64,000 nucleotides of DNA from Bugula neritina. Lineage: Eukaryota > Bryozoa > Gymnolaemata > Cheilostomatida > Bugulidae. This document shows positions 1 to 13,604 of the stretch, one piece after another (the stretch's first letter is position 1; each line of letters starts with the position of its first letter). The notes below the pieces were generated by a model, which saw only the letters and a list, made by a program, of their open reading frames with translations, searched no databases and was not told the origin of the DNA. The stretch lies in the NCBI GenBank assembly GCA_964035545.1, contig OZ037766.1, positions 29,533,140 through 29,597,139 of the forward strand, written 5' to 3'. The position numbers and the translations under genes were made by a program.

Positions 1-49
1 GTTTTCCAACACGTCAATTGAGGAATTTTACAGAAATACAGAAACTCAC

Positions 50-1500
50 ATCTAGATCTTAGTTTAGCTCCATCACCCCCTCCGGAGCAAAAGGCGAAGA
101 CACCAGCAACTATGAGATATATTGGTAGGTATCGCTGTACTGGGCAGTCACGGAGATACAAGGCACCTATAACAACAGTTTCATCAAATAGGCCAGCGTG
201 AAACTTTCTACACATATTATATATTTAAATACAAATCATCTTCTAATTAAAAAATATTTCAATATTTATACTGAAGCTCTCTGAATGATTATATCTAAGT
301 ATCTGCTGGCAACGTTTGAAAATATTTTTGTGAAAAAATCACAGACCCTTATTATACTTACTTTGATGTAAAACATAAGCTTTTCGGTATGCAAAATAAA
401 TCAACCAAGGTGTCAGAAAATAGCAAACTGTTTCCTTGTTTACTAGATTTTAATGCTTTATATATGTAGATATTTGTCTCTTTTTGGTTCACACTGACTT
501 TCAAATATCATGCATAGCCTACTTTTTAATTGTAATTTTTTTATTATTATTGAGGCCTTGCAGTGTTCTTGAATTGAGATAGTTTAGCAAAGTGCTAGCA
601 TGCAATTTCTGTTAAGCTAGCTCCAAAGAAATGTATTGAACTTTATAAATTTATTGCTTCTGCCTTATAACTTTACCATAACTATAAGTGTATAATCTTT
701 TGTTCATATATTTATAGCAATTAAGTCACAATAACCAAACTATAATAATTTGCGAACTTTAAATGACGCAGAAGTTGAAATACCTCAATCAGTTCAAATT
801 TAATCTAGCTTTAGAAAACATGGATGTTAATAGCAGCCAGTTGAACGATGACCTAATCATGCACCTATATTTCATACATTCATAGTCATATATACATTCT
901 TAGCTTTTCACAATAAAGCTTGACTACCTTTGAACATGAACCATGCAGCAAACAATGTGAAAAGAATAAAAATCTTGTGTTGCAGGTATTTATGTAGTTA
1001 TAAACTTTTGAAAAATATTCTATGCTATTTGGTTTTCCTATGAATGTATTTACACAATAATATTGTTTTAAGCAATTAGTGCAGTACGTGCAACTTTAGC
1101 GTATAAAATTTATAAAACAAATATAAGTCACGGCACAATATTGTAGCAATTATGATATCATAACATACTGTATTTATACCAAAATATTTTATAAATTATT
1201 ATATTTCTTCTTGTATGGCTGATGTCAAGGAATTTGAGCATGTTATTGTGAGTCATACTACGTAAGAGTTTGCAGAAAGGATGCTGTGTAGGTTTGTTAT
1301 TGTGGTAGAATAAATGTATACATCTTAATTCTTAAAATTTAGAGTACATTTGCAGTGTATGGTAAGAGGCAAGGCAAGTGGAAACAATACTCATGGTACT
1401 CTTATTACTTACCTACAGCTATTTCTCCGATAGACAAGGTAATACTAAGGAGAATCACTATGACTGCCACAATTATCAATATTTTCTTTCCTGCAGACAT
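50..1500 (-). CDS. TMEM272-like multi-pass membrane protein, 5' part (3' end off the left edge)
   Basis: Two coding exons join in phase. Exon 1 (1500..1413) starts at ATG 1500 and encodes MSAGKK followed by a strongly hydrophobic stretch of about 18 residues (a first membrane span). It ends at a GTAAG donor in phase 1. Exon 2 (166..50) follows a TTATAG acceptor and reads G-ALYLRDCPVQRYLPIYLIVAG, then a GTGAGT donor at 49. The pattern 'x-YL-x-DCP-x5-(I/L)P-IYLIV-x-G' directly after a first membrane span is the hallmark I associate with TMEM272-like four-pass proteins, a family of unknown function often present in many copies in invertebrates. The remaining exons would lie left of the window. 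A 5' non-coding exon ending at a GTAAGT donor (about 2331) and an acceptor at 1517 place an intron in the 5' UTR. The family call rests on this one motif plus hydropathy. Confidence 0.72.
167..1412 (-). other. Intron of the TMEM272-like gene
   Basis: AT-rich sequence between the two coding exons. I see no conserved exon, RNA gene or clear mobile element in it. Confidence 0.6.
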
Positions 1501-2330
1501 TTTCCTAGCTTTATATCTGTAAAATATTGTTAAGTTGGATCTCATAAGACTTGACTGATTTAGAAGGAAACTTTAGTAAAAGAATTACGAATTTGTCTGC
1601 TATAATGTTTCAAAATAGTAGCAAAATATAATCAAGGTAAACAATTAGTGAGAGTGAGCTGGGTGTTGCTATATGACCAACTTCCCAAGTTCTTACTCTA
1701 AACCCCACCTTAAATTTTCAAACTAGTGAATAAAATTTGTGATCTAATTTTTTGCAGATATTTAGTGCCAATATTTAAAAAAAATTCAACTCAATTTTTA
1801 AACTTTCTACTTGTGAATAAATAAAGTGGAAAACTATACTTTGAAGTAAGCTACAGATCAAAATTATAGGCTTCTCATTTAATATTATAAAACTTAAAAC
1901 TGTATTTGTAAAAGTTATGCAGTTTCAACTTTAAGATCACCAAAGCACATTAATATAGCCAAATGTTAAAGTCAGCTATAATACAATATGCAACTACAAA
2001 AGAAGCAACTTTAAACACAAAGCTAAAATGAGTTTAAGGATTTGCCCAACTATAAAACTGCATTGCACATTATATTATGCATTACACTAAGCATTACTTT
2101 ATGCATAACGTAAACATTATAAACTAAATTTTATACAGTATACATTATACAAAGCACAATACATTATAAGTTATATCATTGTAAATGTAAATGAGTACAA
2201 CTCGTTATGTAGTGATAAAAATAAATTCCAATTAAATTGATATAGCAGTGAAATTATAGCAGTTTTGCTATTCTTTTAAACAACAGTAAGTCACACTGAT
2301 ATAGAGTTATAATCAACCCTGACAACTTAC

Positions 2331-2389
2331 CGTTTGCCTGGTGGTGCGAAAAGAGGAGAACTGGGAAGTAAGGCCTGAAGCCTATATAC
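2331..2389 (-). promoter_or_regulatory. Putative TATA-type promoter and 5' non-coding exon of the TMEM272-like gene
   Basis: On the minus strand GTATATAG at 2389..2382 resembles a TATA box. About 25 bases downstream begins a short GC-richer stretch that ends at a perfect GTAAGT donor (exon end 2331). The matching acceptor (TTTTACAG) lies at 1518, just 5' of the ATG at 1500. The order TATA, short leader exon, donor is seen directly; promoter activity is inferred. Confidence 0.4.
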
Positions 2390-2399
2390 TGAACTATTA

Positions 2400-3952
2400 T
2401 AGTAACCAGCTAGGCGGATGAATCTATATAGGTTGTTATGCACTGTAGATTCTGTACGATACATTGCACTCATTGAACTAGAAATAATTTAATCTCCAAC
2501 CAATCAAATCTTTCTGTAGCTGTAAATGTTCTGCACTGCATGGTTGTGCGGTTTTCAATCGCAGGCAATATCATATTATATGAAAATATAATTGTTTGGT
2601 GTGTCATATAAGTCATGCTAGTGATAATTCGTATTGTCTTTTTCGCACCTTGCAAAATATTATAAATCAAATGTAGCATGAGACGAACAGACTCTTATTA
2701 GGTGTAAATTTATTGTAGCATGGCGCTTCCCAAGGAATCATAAAGCATTAACACATGCATCAATAGCTTAATTAAATGACTCTCCATCAATTCCATTAAC
2801 GTGGCTCTTGAATCGTTAAAGCATAATCTTTTTGAAAAAAGGTTTATAAGCTTTAATCTCACCGGAGTAATTTTACACAAAAAGCAATAATTTAGGCTTT
2901 TTGAGTCAAATAGCTTTTTTTCATGTATGTTTATAATAAAGCGAAAATATAAAGTATGCATATATATATGAATAAATGTAAACAAACATATAAATGGGTT
3001 AGTCAAATAGACAATTCAAGAAGAAAAATGCTTGTAGACTGAGATCTCTCATAGCCATTGTATGGGACTAAGGTCGGGCTTTAGCTTACCAGCCCTTGAT
3101 AAGACTTTGATTTATAGGTAAAGAAAATTGGGTAATTTACTTGAAAACGTTAGTTTTAAAACAATTTTAATGAGCTGTTCTAACGGTCGATTTAGTTAAA
3201 ATAATCATAATGAAATTCTAACTTTAGTTGAATGAAATTGTATTATTGCCCAAATGCCACATGTTATCATAATATATATACAAAGAATATTTTGGGAGTC
3301 ATCTTACCTAGAAATACTATACAATTTGATTTACAGTGGAAAAATTAATTGTGCATTTGATCCTGTATTTTGCTGAATATACAGATATAAGGTGAATTAA
3401 TGTTAATAAAAGTAGTATATAATTAAAAAGCAGTATTGCTGAAGCTTTAAATCAAGCATTGTTTTACTACATTATAGGCGCAGCCTTCAAAATATAAGGT
3501 GTATATACATATAATATAGTCAAACAAGTAGAAGCATTACATCTATTGGTATTCCTCAATTAAGCTTTTTAAACCACACATTAAGCTGATCTTATAATAA
3601 TTTTACTTATAATTAACATGAGATAACTTTCAACTAATTGATATAACAGTAGTTGATGGTTCAGAAACTAAACAAAGTAACACATGCAGTTATAATTATC
3701 TGTTTTTATTCATTAAGATTATTTGATAAGCAGATGCAGTTATTTGCTTTACATGATAGCACAGCTTTATTCACATGTATTAGGCAGCAGAATATTGTTA
3801 TTAAAAGATTTGTAAAGTGTTGTTGAAGACAATATTTAAACAGAAATAAAAAAACAAAAAAAGGACTTTTAAAGCAGCTGCATGAAGTTTAGCACTGCAC
3901 TTATAGCTGTGCTAGAAACAGTGGAAAGTGCGAAAGGTGTTAGAGCGGTCTT
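2400..3952. other. Intergenic stretch without a supported gene
   Basis: AT-rich. It contains short reading frames (for example on the minus strand at 2470-2679 and 2710-3006) with low-complexity translations and no recognisable domain or splice-site support. A small GC-richer island around 3050-3110 might be a repeat remnant, but I cannot identify it. Confidence 0.5.
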
Positions 3953-5975
3953 TTATTTACTGCTGGACTCATTTTTATCGTTTCTCTTTATGTATTCCTT
4001 TAAAAGCTCAATCAGCAACTCTTTTTGCATTTCTTGCCTGAAACACAAAAGTTTGATATTTTGTTGGAAGTAGTATTTTGTTTTATAAGAATTATAGAAA
4101 CCACGTAAAATAATGAAATTCTAAAAAAAGCCCATGAGTATGCAAGCATATAATAATAATTTAGCTTGAAAGTAATTGAAAAGCTGCATGTTTTTTATTT
4201 GATCTACTCAATGTTGACTTTTCTAGAAAATTATCTGTTTATGCTTTACATCCATTGCATTATTGAGTCACAACATTTAGAAAGTTATACCACACATATA
4301 ACATGCTTTCAATACAATGATAAACTGACTCACATGAATATATGATATATAGAAAAGCTACATGTACATGTCTGTACTATTGTTTTTAGAGTCTGCGTTT
4401 GAAGTTAGAAAATGCAATTCCTTTTGTTATCTAATTTTAATAAAATAAGTATATAGTTTTGAATCTACAAACCCATCTAGAGGATCTGTTGGTGCTGTTT
4501 CTATCTCTAAGGGAAGGGATTCTCGTCCATAGTTTACACTTTCTTGCGTTGGAATGTCATAGTCACTGTATCGTCTTTCTAGACTACACCAGGTATTGAA
4601 AGAATGAACTTTATTACAAATAACTGAACACTAAAGCATGATAAATAACTAGTTTATAATTAAAATGCTTATAATATAATAATAAACTTTCTGGGTGTTT
4701 TATCTTCTCTCAATTTTTTTGCAGTTTTAAAGGACTAGAGCCATTATTAATTTAATTAAAGCATTCGGAATTATAAATTTAATAAATTTAAGACAATTGG
4801 TTAATTAATTTTAAATTTAAATAAATTTAAAAAGCATTATAAACTGCTCTAATATAGCGTTTCACACCTGTCATAAAATGGGTTTGAATCTTGAATCACT
4901 CTCTTTCGCTGACCACCCATATAACGAGCTTGACATATGAGCTGCCCTTGGCGGCAGCGACTGGTTGAAGCTCGTTTGACTAGAGGGTCCTCCCTATATG
5001 CTGCCGCTAGTGCATTCCACAGTTCTCTAGAAATCAAGACACAGCTCACTGTTAGATAAGTTTCATACACATAGCATTCATATAGCAATTATAATACTTA
5101 ATGCTGACTGCAAAGTTGTTTTAAAATGCTAAATTTTTAGTTTATATCCCTACGTCATTACAATGCTGGGCAAAAAAGTTCTAGAACAATTTTACTATTA
5201 CCTAATTTTTTATTAACTTTTATTAAGTTATATATATATATTTTTATAATAAATTTTCTTTAGGCTGAATGCAACAAAAAGAAACACTATTTTAGTATTC
5301 TAAAAAGCTTAATTAGGTAGAAAAATGTTTAATAAACTTTTGGAAGATTAGATTTATTAATGGCTTTATTGAAAATAAATATATTTTAATTGCTTGTTTT
5401 CAAAGTATTCTTTTATATGCTAAATACTGTTTGTTTGTAGATTAATATTTCTTATAGATATGTATTTCTTTAGAAACTCACTTTTAAACATAATTGGAAA
5501 AGAACTTTAGATTCATTATTTATCTAAGTTGTTTATTTACATATAGTAATGCTGAAAGCTATTTATTTAACTTATATCAACTAAGTTTTATTTCAAAGCT
5601 AAATATTTAATTCAAAATTACAATGAGGTATATTGATCACATATATCTGCATGTTTACCAGCGAAGCTAGCTACTGTTTACAAAACAATTTGCAAACTTT
5701 ATTATTTTTAGAGCCAAGTGCAATAAGACAACCTGAAATTGATTCAATTAATTTGTTGAATGTTCCATCCATCCTGTCAGAAAACTGTTATATAAACAGA
5801 TCGTGCAAGGCCATTTCTAGACAATTTTATGTTGCATGAATATAAGTTTAAAAAGATACATAAATACAAACTTTTCGGAAATTTGGTGTGTTGCAGAAAC
5901 GCTGGTATAAGTCAGGCAGCAACATCCAATGACCATCAGCATCATTAAAACATGCCTGTTAGTGCTGTCACCCAT
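3953..5975 (-). CDS. Secreted prohormone-like orphan protein, 152 aa, four exons
   Basis: Model: exons 5975..5872, 5026..4868, 4583..4473 and 4037..3953 (stop TAA). Every junction is phase 2 on both sides and every intron is GT-AG, which strongly supports the chain. Residues 1-28 form a signal peptide (short polar start, then a hydrophobic core LMMLMVIGCCC). The exported part contains only two cysteines, C59 and C66, in the segment CRQGQLIC. That segment is bounded by the basic pair K52-R53 upstream and R75-K76-R77 downstream, so proprotein-convertase cleavage would release a peptide of about 21 residues with one disulphide loop. The rest (78-152) is acidic and polar, with further basic pairs at 91-92 and 142-143, and ends in a Lys/Glu/Leu-rich helix. 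This is the usual layout of a neuropeptide or hormone precursor, but I do not recognise the family and no amidation Gly directly precedes the basic site. Alternatives are a small secreted defence or matrix protein. Confidence 0.6.
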
Positions 5976-8200
5976 CTTTGATCAAATTACCTTTGCAGAA
6001 TTTGCTACAAAAGGCCAATAATTTTTTTTATAAATATGCTTCACAACTGATAACATGCTTGACCTAGCTGATTTTTTATCTTGTGTTTATTAGTCGATTT
6101 TGACTTTTAGCATATTATACGAATGAATTAGGTACAAATGAACATAACATTCTAAAATTAATGATGAGAGGTTACAAGCTGTTGTTACATTGTAGGAGTT
6201 GTCTTCCCTGCTTCGAGTGTTGCAATTGTTAAAATATTTTCGTAGTTTTCTACTCCTTGACATTCCTTTTGATGTTTGACTAGCTCACCATTTACAGCCT
6301 CATATTGATAAGGCTTTAAGTTTTGGAACTAAGAGCTAATCTAACGTGGACGTCCTCTTGAATGGGGTTGTAATGGAATAGAGACAAAGGCTCACTGAGA
6401 TATAGAATAAACTAGAACTTTAACACTCACTGTTTCACTGTTTTTCAAAAATAGTAGTTAATGGAGTAGAGACTTTTTAGGTCAAGTTATAGTCGTAGAA
6501 GAAATGACTATACACTAGATTTACATAAGTTCATAAATTTAACACTTCTAACAATAAAAGAGCCAAAATAAAAAATTCAACTTATTTTCTTAGTAATTAT
6601 AACGCAGCTCTTGTTTTAATATATTCTAACTTTTTACTATTTCAATATAATTTATAGTTATGAGATAATCTAGCGTTTTAAATTGAATGTTTGGTTTTAT
6701 TAAAATTTTGGCATAACAACGGGGAGCTATAGTACACAAAAAATTTCCCCTGTCACCATCATGGTCTTTATTAACACCCCCATGACAACTAAGCAGCTTT
6801 AAATTTTGCGCATCTTATTTTATTGACAATATTGATGGAATATGGAAGGAGATCCAAATGGTTCTTGTTATATGTTTATAGGTAAAACTCTAAGCACATG
6901 GTTAACACCTGCAGTACAATAAATTTTTTTGTTACACCTTTACTATTTTGAGACTATAGAGCTATAATTAGCGCACAATAAGTTATACAAACATTATGAG
7001 ATATTATTATTACATCTGTTAGTTTATTATGGCGTACATTCCCTATTCCTATTTTGAAATAATATATTCTCTATATTATAGATTAATTCCATGCTGATTA
7101 TGGTAATAACGTTTTGCTAATTGACCAACAATGTTGAAGCTCAGTTATGCAATAATAAAATAATATACAGAACGCCAGAAATTTAATATATTTCAAGTAT
7201 AATTTAACATTTAATGCTCGGTTTTATTGAAACACGTGCTATTAAAATTACTGCGAATTGAGTTTATACTTATTTTCCCATTATAATATTTTATAAGATT
7301 TTTTTGATCTATATAGTCAAAATTAAAATTTAACCAATGGATTTAACTTTCTTTAACTTAGCAAAACTTTACTTACCTTAAACTATTATAGCCAATTGAA
7401 TAAAATTTATATTTATTCATTATTGAATTGGATAACTTACTTCAACGTGGTATATACGTGTAGACAATTCTTGAGCAAGCGCCTGGGAAGCAAATGTGCC
7501 TTAGCTGATGAAGGGGTCTTTCATGTATAAACACGGAGTAGTGGATAGGAGTGATTGCGTAGATACGATGAGTCGGAACTGTTTGTGTTGACGTGATGAG
7601 TGGGCTGTCTGTTGTATCAGTACTAATCACTTTAAATTGCATCTCTTACAACTTATTCAAGAGTCTCTCTTCCCATCCTCTCTTTATCTCAAGTACTCTC
7701 AGCTAATCTTTATTATAGTAGCCATGTGCTATAGAAAACTCTGATGCAGTAAGCATGTGATGTAGATAGACTGAAAAGTAGGCTTGTTTATTACAAGTTT
7801 TTCTACTAGATGGGCTTTTACACAGGATTACTTTGATACAAAATATTTACAAATATTTTACTTCAAAGAAAACATTACTATTGCATAAAAACATGGCGCA
7901 ACTTTATTATTGCAATTGTTTATAATATAACTTGCACAAAATATTTAAATTTTGATAAAATGTTTTTTACAATTTCTGTGACATTATTAGCTTAATGATA
8001 GCGTTTTAATCCTATAATTAAGCACAGGAATTCGTGAAGTTCTATAACTGCTAAGAAGCTTCTATAATATCTTCTATATTATGATGATCCAACACTATGC
8101 TATGGCCCAGCAACTGTTTTAGCTTATATAAATGCAAAAGCTGTCTTTAATTAGCCTGACTATAAAGATGACATCACGGAGTTGAGTTAAACAGCAGCTA
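5976..8200. other. Upstream region of the secreted-protein gene; one possible leader exon
   Basis: No supported coding gene. On the minus strand a 67-codon open stretch (7642-7442, including the stop) ends next to a good GTAAGT donor at about 7440. A CTATATATAG element lies at 8201-8210, so a leader exon of the secreted-protein gene, or an unrelated short gene, is possible. Its translation has no recognisable feature. Confidence 0.3.
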
Positions 8201-8210
8201 CTATATATAG
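8201..8210 (-). promoter_or_regulatory. Possible TATA box
   Basis: CTATATATAG is nearly palindromic, so its direction cannot be read from the motif. It is placed on the minus strand only because a candidate leader exon with a GTAAGT donor lies downstream in that direction. Confidence 0.2.
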
Positions 8211-11200
8211 GTTTGTGTCAATCAATGTTTGAGTGACATGCCTTGTTGCACATCTGAGAGTAGCCTTTGATCTGTTGGAGATAGCCTGAGCTCTAACTTC
8301 TGTGTGTTCTGTTATCCGCAGCCACGCTTTTTAGTTTTTACTCTCTAGATGTAAAATACCGTTTCAGCCCAACGTCTTTCTAGGATAAAGCGTAATTAAA
8401 GATTTTAAATATTTAGCTTTTGTTTGGAGATGGGTTGTGGCTGGCATGGAAACAGAGAATCTACTATAATTGTTATCCACAATACACTCATTTTTCTTTT
8501 TGTGTTGGGTAAAAATGATTTTTTTTTCTTCACTATTGCATGTAGTTGCATTATGATAACTTTAGATGGTATAAAGCAATGATACATCACCACAATTGTT
8601 ATATCTTCCACTTGAATAAAGTTGCAAAGTTGTAAAGTTATTGTTACTCGATGACATTTGCACCAACTGAACTGGCCACCATTAGTATCAAGTGCAATGA
8701 GTTATTACTTATTGAGTCACAGAGCCGTTATAAACTTACTAATCTGTCTGACTCAATGATTTTTTTGATGCTATTTGGGTGCAGTTCTCTTTGAAAAACC
8801 TTTCTTTAGATTTATACTGTGAAAAATTGTTCTCTTATCATAGTTTACAAAATTAAAGAAACTTTTCATTGCAGTAAAAACTCTATTAATGAGTTTGAAT
8901 GTACATGATGAGTGAAAATACACAAATAGCTAAAATTTTGAAAGACCTTATTGTATAAATATATATATAGTTATATATCTTGAACACATAACTTGAAATT
9001 ATTTGATGTTATGTTGAATAACACAATTTGTAAAATAAGATATGTCATTCCAGGTATCATATAAGACGCTTCCCACTTTATAGACGCTAGGCTAAATTAC
9101 CCACTTCGAAGCTCCCCACTTGGACACTTCCTATATAGTTATATAGACGCTATATATATTTATTTTGTTACAATATATACTTTTCATATGCAATTTATTT
9201 AAATATTATTGAAATATATGTATATTTAAATAAATTTGAATCAGTTGTTTGTTATTTAGCACATTAATAAACTTCTGTGATCTGCATTAACTTATTAATT
9301 TTTCGTTTTCTATACTTGGCGTTGGTAAAGATATTTTGTTAATAAGTAAATTAAATTAAATTAAATAGCATCTAATTGGGAAGCTTCCAAGTGGGAAGCG
9401 GCTATCTAAGGTGAGACCGTATATGAAAGCTTATTGGCATATATTTTGGCAACGACAGATCATAGCTATACTTGGATTATAGTATAAAATCTTCTTTCAA
9501 CCAAATAGATATGCTTCGGCTATAATTATAGTTACTCATATAATATACAATGCTGTTGTAAATTATATCAGATTTTGGCTATTCACAATTCCTCCTGATA
9601 AAAATAACTTGATGATTTATGAGCATAGATATTTTATAAGCAACTAGATAGAAAACCAATGTGATATTTTTATTTTATTAAAAAGTATTGCCTAGTATAT
9701 AAACAATCAACGTATACAACTGCTACTTAGACATATCTTTTTATATTTATCTATATAATTGATCTAATGAAGATAAGTATAGTTAAAAGTATTTAGTCAC
9801 TCATTGCAAAACTTAGTAATTTGTCATAGTAACTTAAGCAAGTCCATGCTGACTGCTATAGCTGGCAATTTATACAGAATGCCCTCCTATTGGTTAATAT
9901 TTTTCTGCCTCTAACTTTAGAGCTCTCTTTGCATAGTCCTGTGTATAGAAGGTTAGAGAAATTCACCAATTAGAAATCAATAGTTTTCTTTATTGAATCT
10001 AATAACGTCAAGTGAAATCTAAAATTACACAATAATAATCTTTCAACAGCATAATATTATTTAATAATATAATTGTTTGTTCAATAGGAAAAATATAACT
10101 TTGAAAAATTACAGAAACTTTAACAACATGACACATAACCACACAAATAATTTTCATAGTACAAAAAAGTAAAAAACATACATTTGTAAGTTATACAACA
10201 CAGTACTATCTCTATTTTCTATCTTATTATAAATACTATTATAATATCTTCTAATCTGTAACTGGTCAGTTCAGCTGCTATATAGGTGTGAACTAGCAAC
10301 TTTAGGAGTTATTGCTAGTATAGTACCTAATTTTAGCATCTGAAATAGCCCCTTTTCCCATTCATCAAGGCAAAGGTAGCCCAGGCACGTCCAAACCTAT
10401 TCATGACAGCTACAGATGATATTAGCTACGGTGTTGTTTGAACAGAAATTAATTACAGTAACACTCTGGTCTAGTTGTTATAGAAGCCAAGGTTATCTTA
10501 TAGCCAAACGCGTGCTTATTCACTCAAGAAAAGCTACCTCGATGATAAATTTACTAGTCAGGACTGAAACATTTCAACAGATTTTATGTTTATTATTTTA
10601 TATCACAGATCAAAGTAATATTTTTGTCAACAACCAATTTTAATTTGTTTCGCTTACAAATTGGATAATTATTTATACAAATTTTAAATTTGGCTGAAAT
10701 ATGCAATATTATATATATATATTCGTAATCAAATAAACTCTGTTGTTCGGATGCAAAATCTTTTATCTAATTTGAAAATTTAATAAACTGATGATGTAAA
10801 TGAATTCAGTCACTGGTATAACAGACATACACAATATGTAAGCTTCATTACCTATAACAGCTAAAGGCAAAAACATATAGCCTTAGGGGAATCACTATGG
10901 AGTTTGAGGTAGGGCAATGTGTCACCTCAGGTGGCTGGGTGTGTATATAGCCTTAGGTGGAAGTTGATACAAGTTATGCTTTCCACAAATAAGCTGTCAT
11001 TCATAGACAATGAAATACAGCAAAGTTATACAGTATATACCACAATGTTGACCACAAATAGCTGTTCTTATCTTTGTAACTCTCTGTTTTTGTGTATGTA
11101 AACAAATATTTACATTGATGGGTACAGCAAGTTTTTTTGCAAATAACTACTCACTACAAATATTGTCTTAGAGATAAAATTTTAAGTGAAAGTATTAGAA

Positions 11201-13195
11201 AGATTGAGCCAAGGGCTTCATTATGTGGCTGATAAGATATTATCTCTACCTGGTGTAACGTTTACTGCTATAATTAATTAACATACTTATGCTTTTAGTT
11301 ATTTAGCTAGCTTTTAAGCATGAAAAACAAACTAGAGTAATGCAAAGTAAGACAGTATGCTTTTATTGCAGAAAATGTTTGAAATCACTCACAAGATGCA
11401 ACTAAATTAGTATAAAATACGGCGAGGAAATTTCTAGACAACATACAGGATAATAAGAATATACTGCCTTATAACTTTAAGAGAGCTCAAAATAAATATT
11501 TTTTTCGATCAGCTTATATTATATTATTATCTTCACAGTAGCTTAGAGAAGTAACCTATGGTGCAACAACTCCTTGAGTCATAACCATTAGATTCATTAC
11601 TAGACCTAACATGCATATGAAATATATGTAGCTTCAGGTAGGAGAAGGGGTGTGGCCTCTAGCTGGTGAGTAAGAAGTTTTAGGCAGAGAGAAGGGTGTG
11701 GTCTCGGCGGAGGGGGTAAATTGAATTTATAGCCTAAAATTTCAATTACGAGTTTCTAAGAATATTGTTACAAATCAAATTATAAAAAAGAAGATGTTAA
11801 TTAAGACTGAATTTGACTTTATATTGCATATATAGGATCTGTACTAAAAATAATCACCAGAAAATTGTTCCAGCATAAACACAATTATATACAACAACAA
11901 ATAATGCCCAAGATCAAAAAATTATTATATGTATACTTTACTAAACAAAGGACCACATGCTTTAATAAGCTAAATAATATATTATACTGTAGTTATAATT
12001 ACAAAATATAATAAAATTCACAGTAGCACCTGCAATAATATCTTGTATAGATCATATAGAAATAAAATGTTTATTGTTACTGCATCACATTAAGGCATCG
12101 TTTGTTTATCAGCAAATGTTTTACATGCTTTGCTAGTGGTTAATTTCGGCTATACTCAAAATAGGATTTAGTAGAGGACGACTCCTAATGCAACTGAAAT
12201 AATATGTTTCCGGTGAGCAGTTATTCTATAATATATTTTTTATTTTTATAATGCTTTAGTTAAATTAACTGCGAATACGGTAAAACACCATTTGAAAAAA
12301 CTAGTATTTAAGCTATACAATACAGATATAAGTTACTGCATACTGTAGGAACACACTACGACTATTTGTAGGATATATGATGTCTTGAAATTATCATTCT
12401 GAGCCAGTTTTAGCACTTCTATAATATATACTTCCCGATGAGCAGCTTTTCATATCAAATTATATTAAGCTCTTTGATATAAAAGGTATACTGAGTATGT
12501 ATCAAGATTGTTATTATAATATGTTGAAAGTTTCACTGACTTCAGGTCTGACTTTTCAGCTACACTATACTTGATAAGTTAGAGGTATTTTTAAAAATAC
12601 ACTCAGAGAAGATGATTTTAAAGCGGCTTTATTGAACTTAATATTGCACAGTGATAATAACGACATTGATAGCTAATAGTAGGATTTTATTTCACATTGC
12701 TCAAAAATTATCATCAAAAAAATTTTAATTGTTAGTTGAATGTATTCAGTCAAAACAAAGGCATTATATTATACTGATCAGGTAATATATGCTTGACATG
12801 TGCTATAGAAATTAGTGTAATAGTTGCATAAGCTAGTGAGAGGTATTGATTTTGATTTCAACTTGATGAAAAGTTTCCTTTCTGGCTACTATTTGTATTT
12901 GCAGAGGGATCAAGTTATAAATAGATTATGATTTATAATTTAACCTGACACTAATGGTTGCTGTGAGACTGTTACTTGAAAACTCTTTCCCTTTCCTCAC
13001 CAAACCATTCAAATCAATATTTGAGCTAAACCATTTCATCCAAATAATTTAAATGAATAAAAATTACAAGACTATATATTATTTGCATATAGCCACAGTT
13101 TGCTATCATTGTCTCTCTTATGTGCTATCATATTCGTATGCTATAATATTTTATACAAGTTGATCATTATATTATTTTGTTGCATTGCGCTACAG
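8211..13195. other. Long gene-poor stretch
   Basis: About 5 kb of AT-rich sequence with no exon I can defend on either strand. It holds the inverted-repeat element at 9057-9425. A small GC-richer patch at 11640-11715 repeats the phrase GGGTGTGG twice about 50 bases apart. Short reading frames at 10416-10643 and 10919-11101 have no domain and no splice context. Confidence 0.45.
9057..9425. mobile_element. Foldback/MITE-like element with imperfect terminal inverted repeats
   Basis: The left end (9057-9135) contains TCATATAAGACGCTTCCCAC and, further in, CCCCACTTGGACACTTCC. The reverse complement of the right end (9425-9373) reads TCATATACGG, then GCCGCTTCCCACTTGGAAGC. The two ends therefore match in inverted orientation with small gaps. 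The centre is AT-rich and non-coding. A length of about 370 bp with no ORF suits a non-autonomous DNA element. Neither a target-site duplication nor a superfamily could be assigned by eye. Confidence 0.45.
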
Positions 13196-13268
13196 CTGTG
13201 TGGGAACTCTTCTCTTACTGCTATGGGATCCTACATAGTTGGCTTAGCAATTTGTTGCAGTACTATAG
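13196..13268 (+). other. Candidate isolated exon encoding a short hydrophobic leader
   Basis: A 73-base segment is bounded by a GCTACAG acceptor and an ATAG|GTGAGT donor and is open throughout. An internal ATG (13223, context GCTATGG) starts MGSYIVGLAICCSTI, which could be a signal peptide. It ends in phase 1, whereas the first visible WSC exon at 16447 begins in phase 0. If it belongs to that gene, at least one more exon is missing and the retrotransposon at 13.6-16.2 kb sits in its intron. Confidence 0.3.
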
Positions 13269-13604
13269 GTGAGTTGAAAGTTGGTAGCTTTAAAATGATG
13301 TGAAAAATTACTATAAATGTGCACCTTTCGCGTATTATTTATACTAGAAAACCAAACAAAAGATAATTTTATGTAGTATTTAGACAGTATATACTGTATA
13401 TTGTCATTGCAATAACAATACCAGCTACTAATAGCTGCAGATATTGCAACTAATTATATATAATTATCAATGCACTCTTCTTAGTAATGAAAAAAAAACT
13501 TACTTTATGAATTGTATCAAGTTTAGTATAGTGGGTATAGTAAGTATAGTATAGCATATAGTAAGTATATTAGATATTATAATGAGCGCAGTGACCTTAG
13601 ATAA

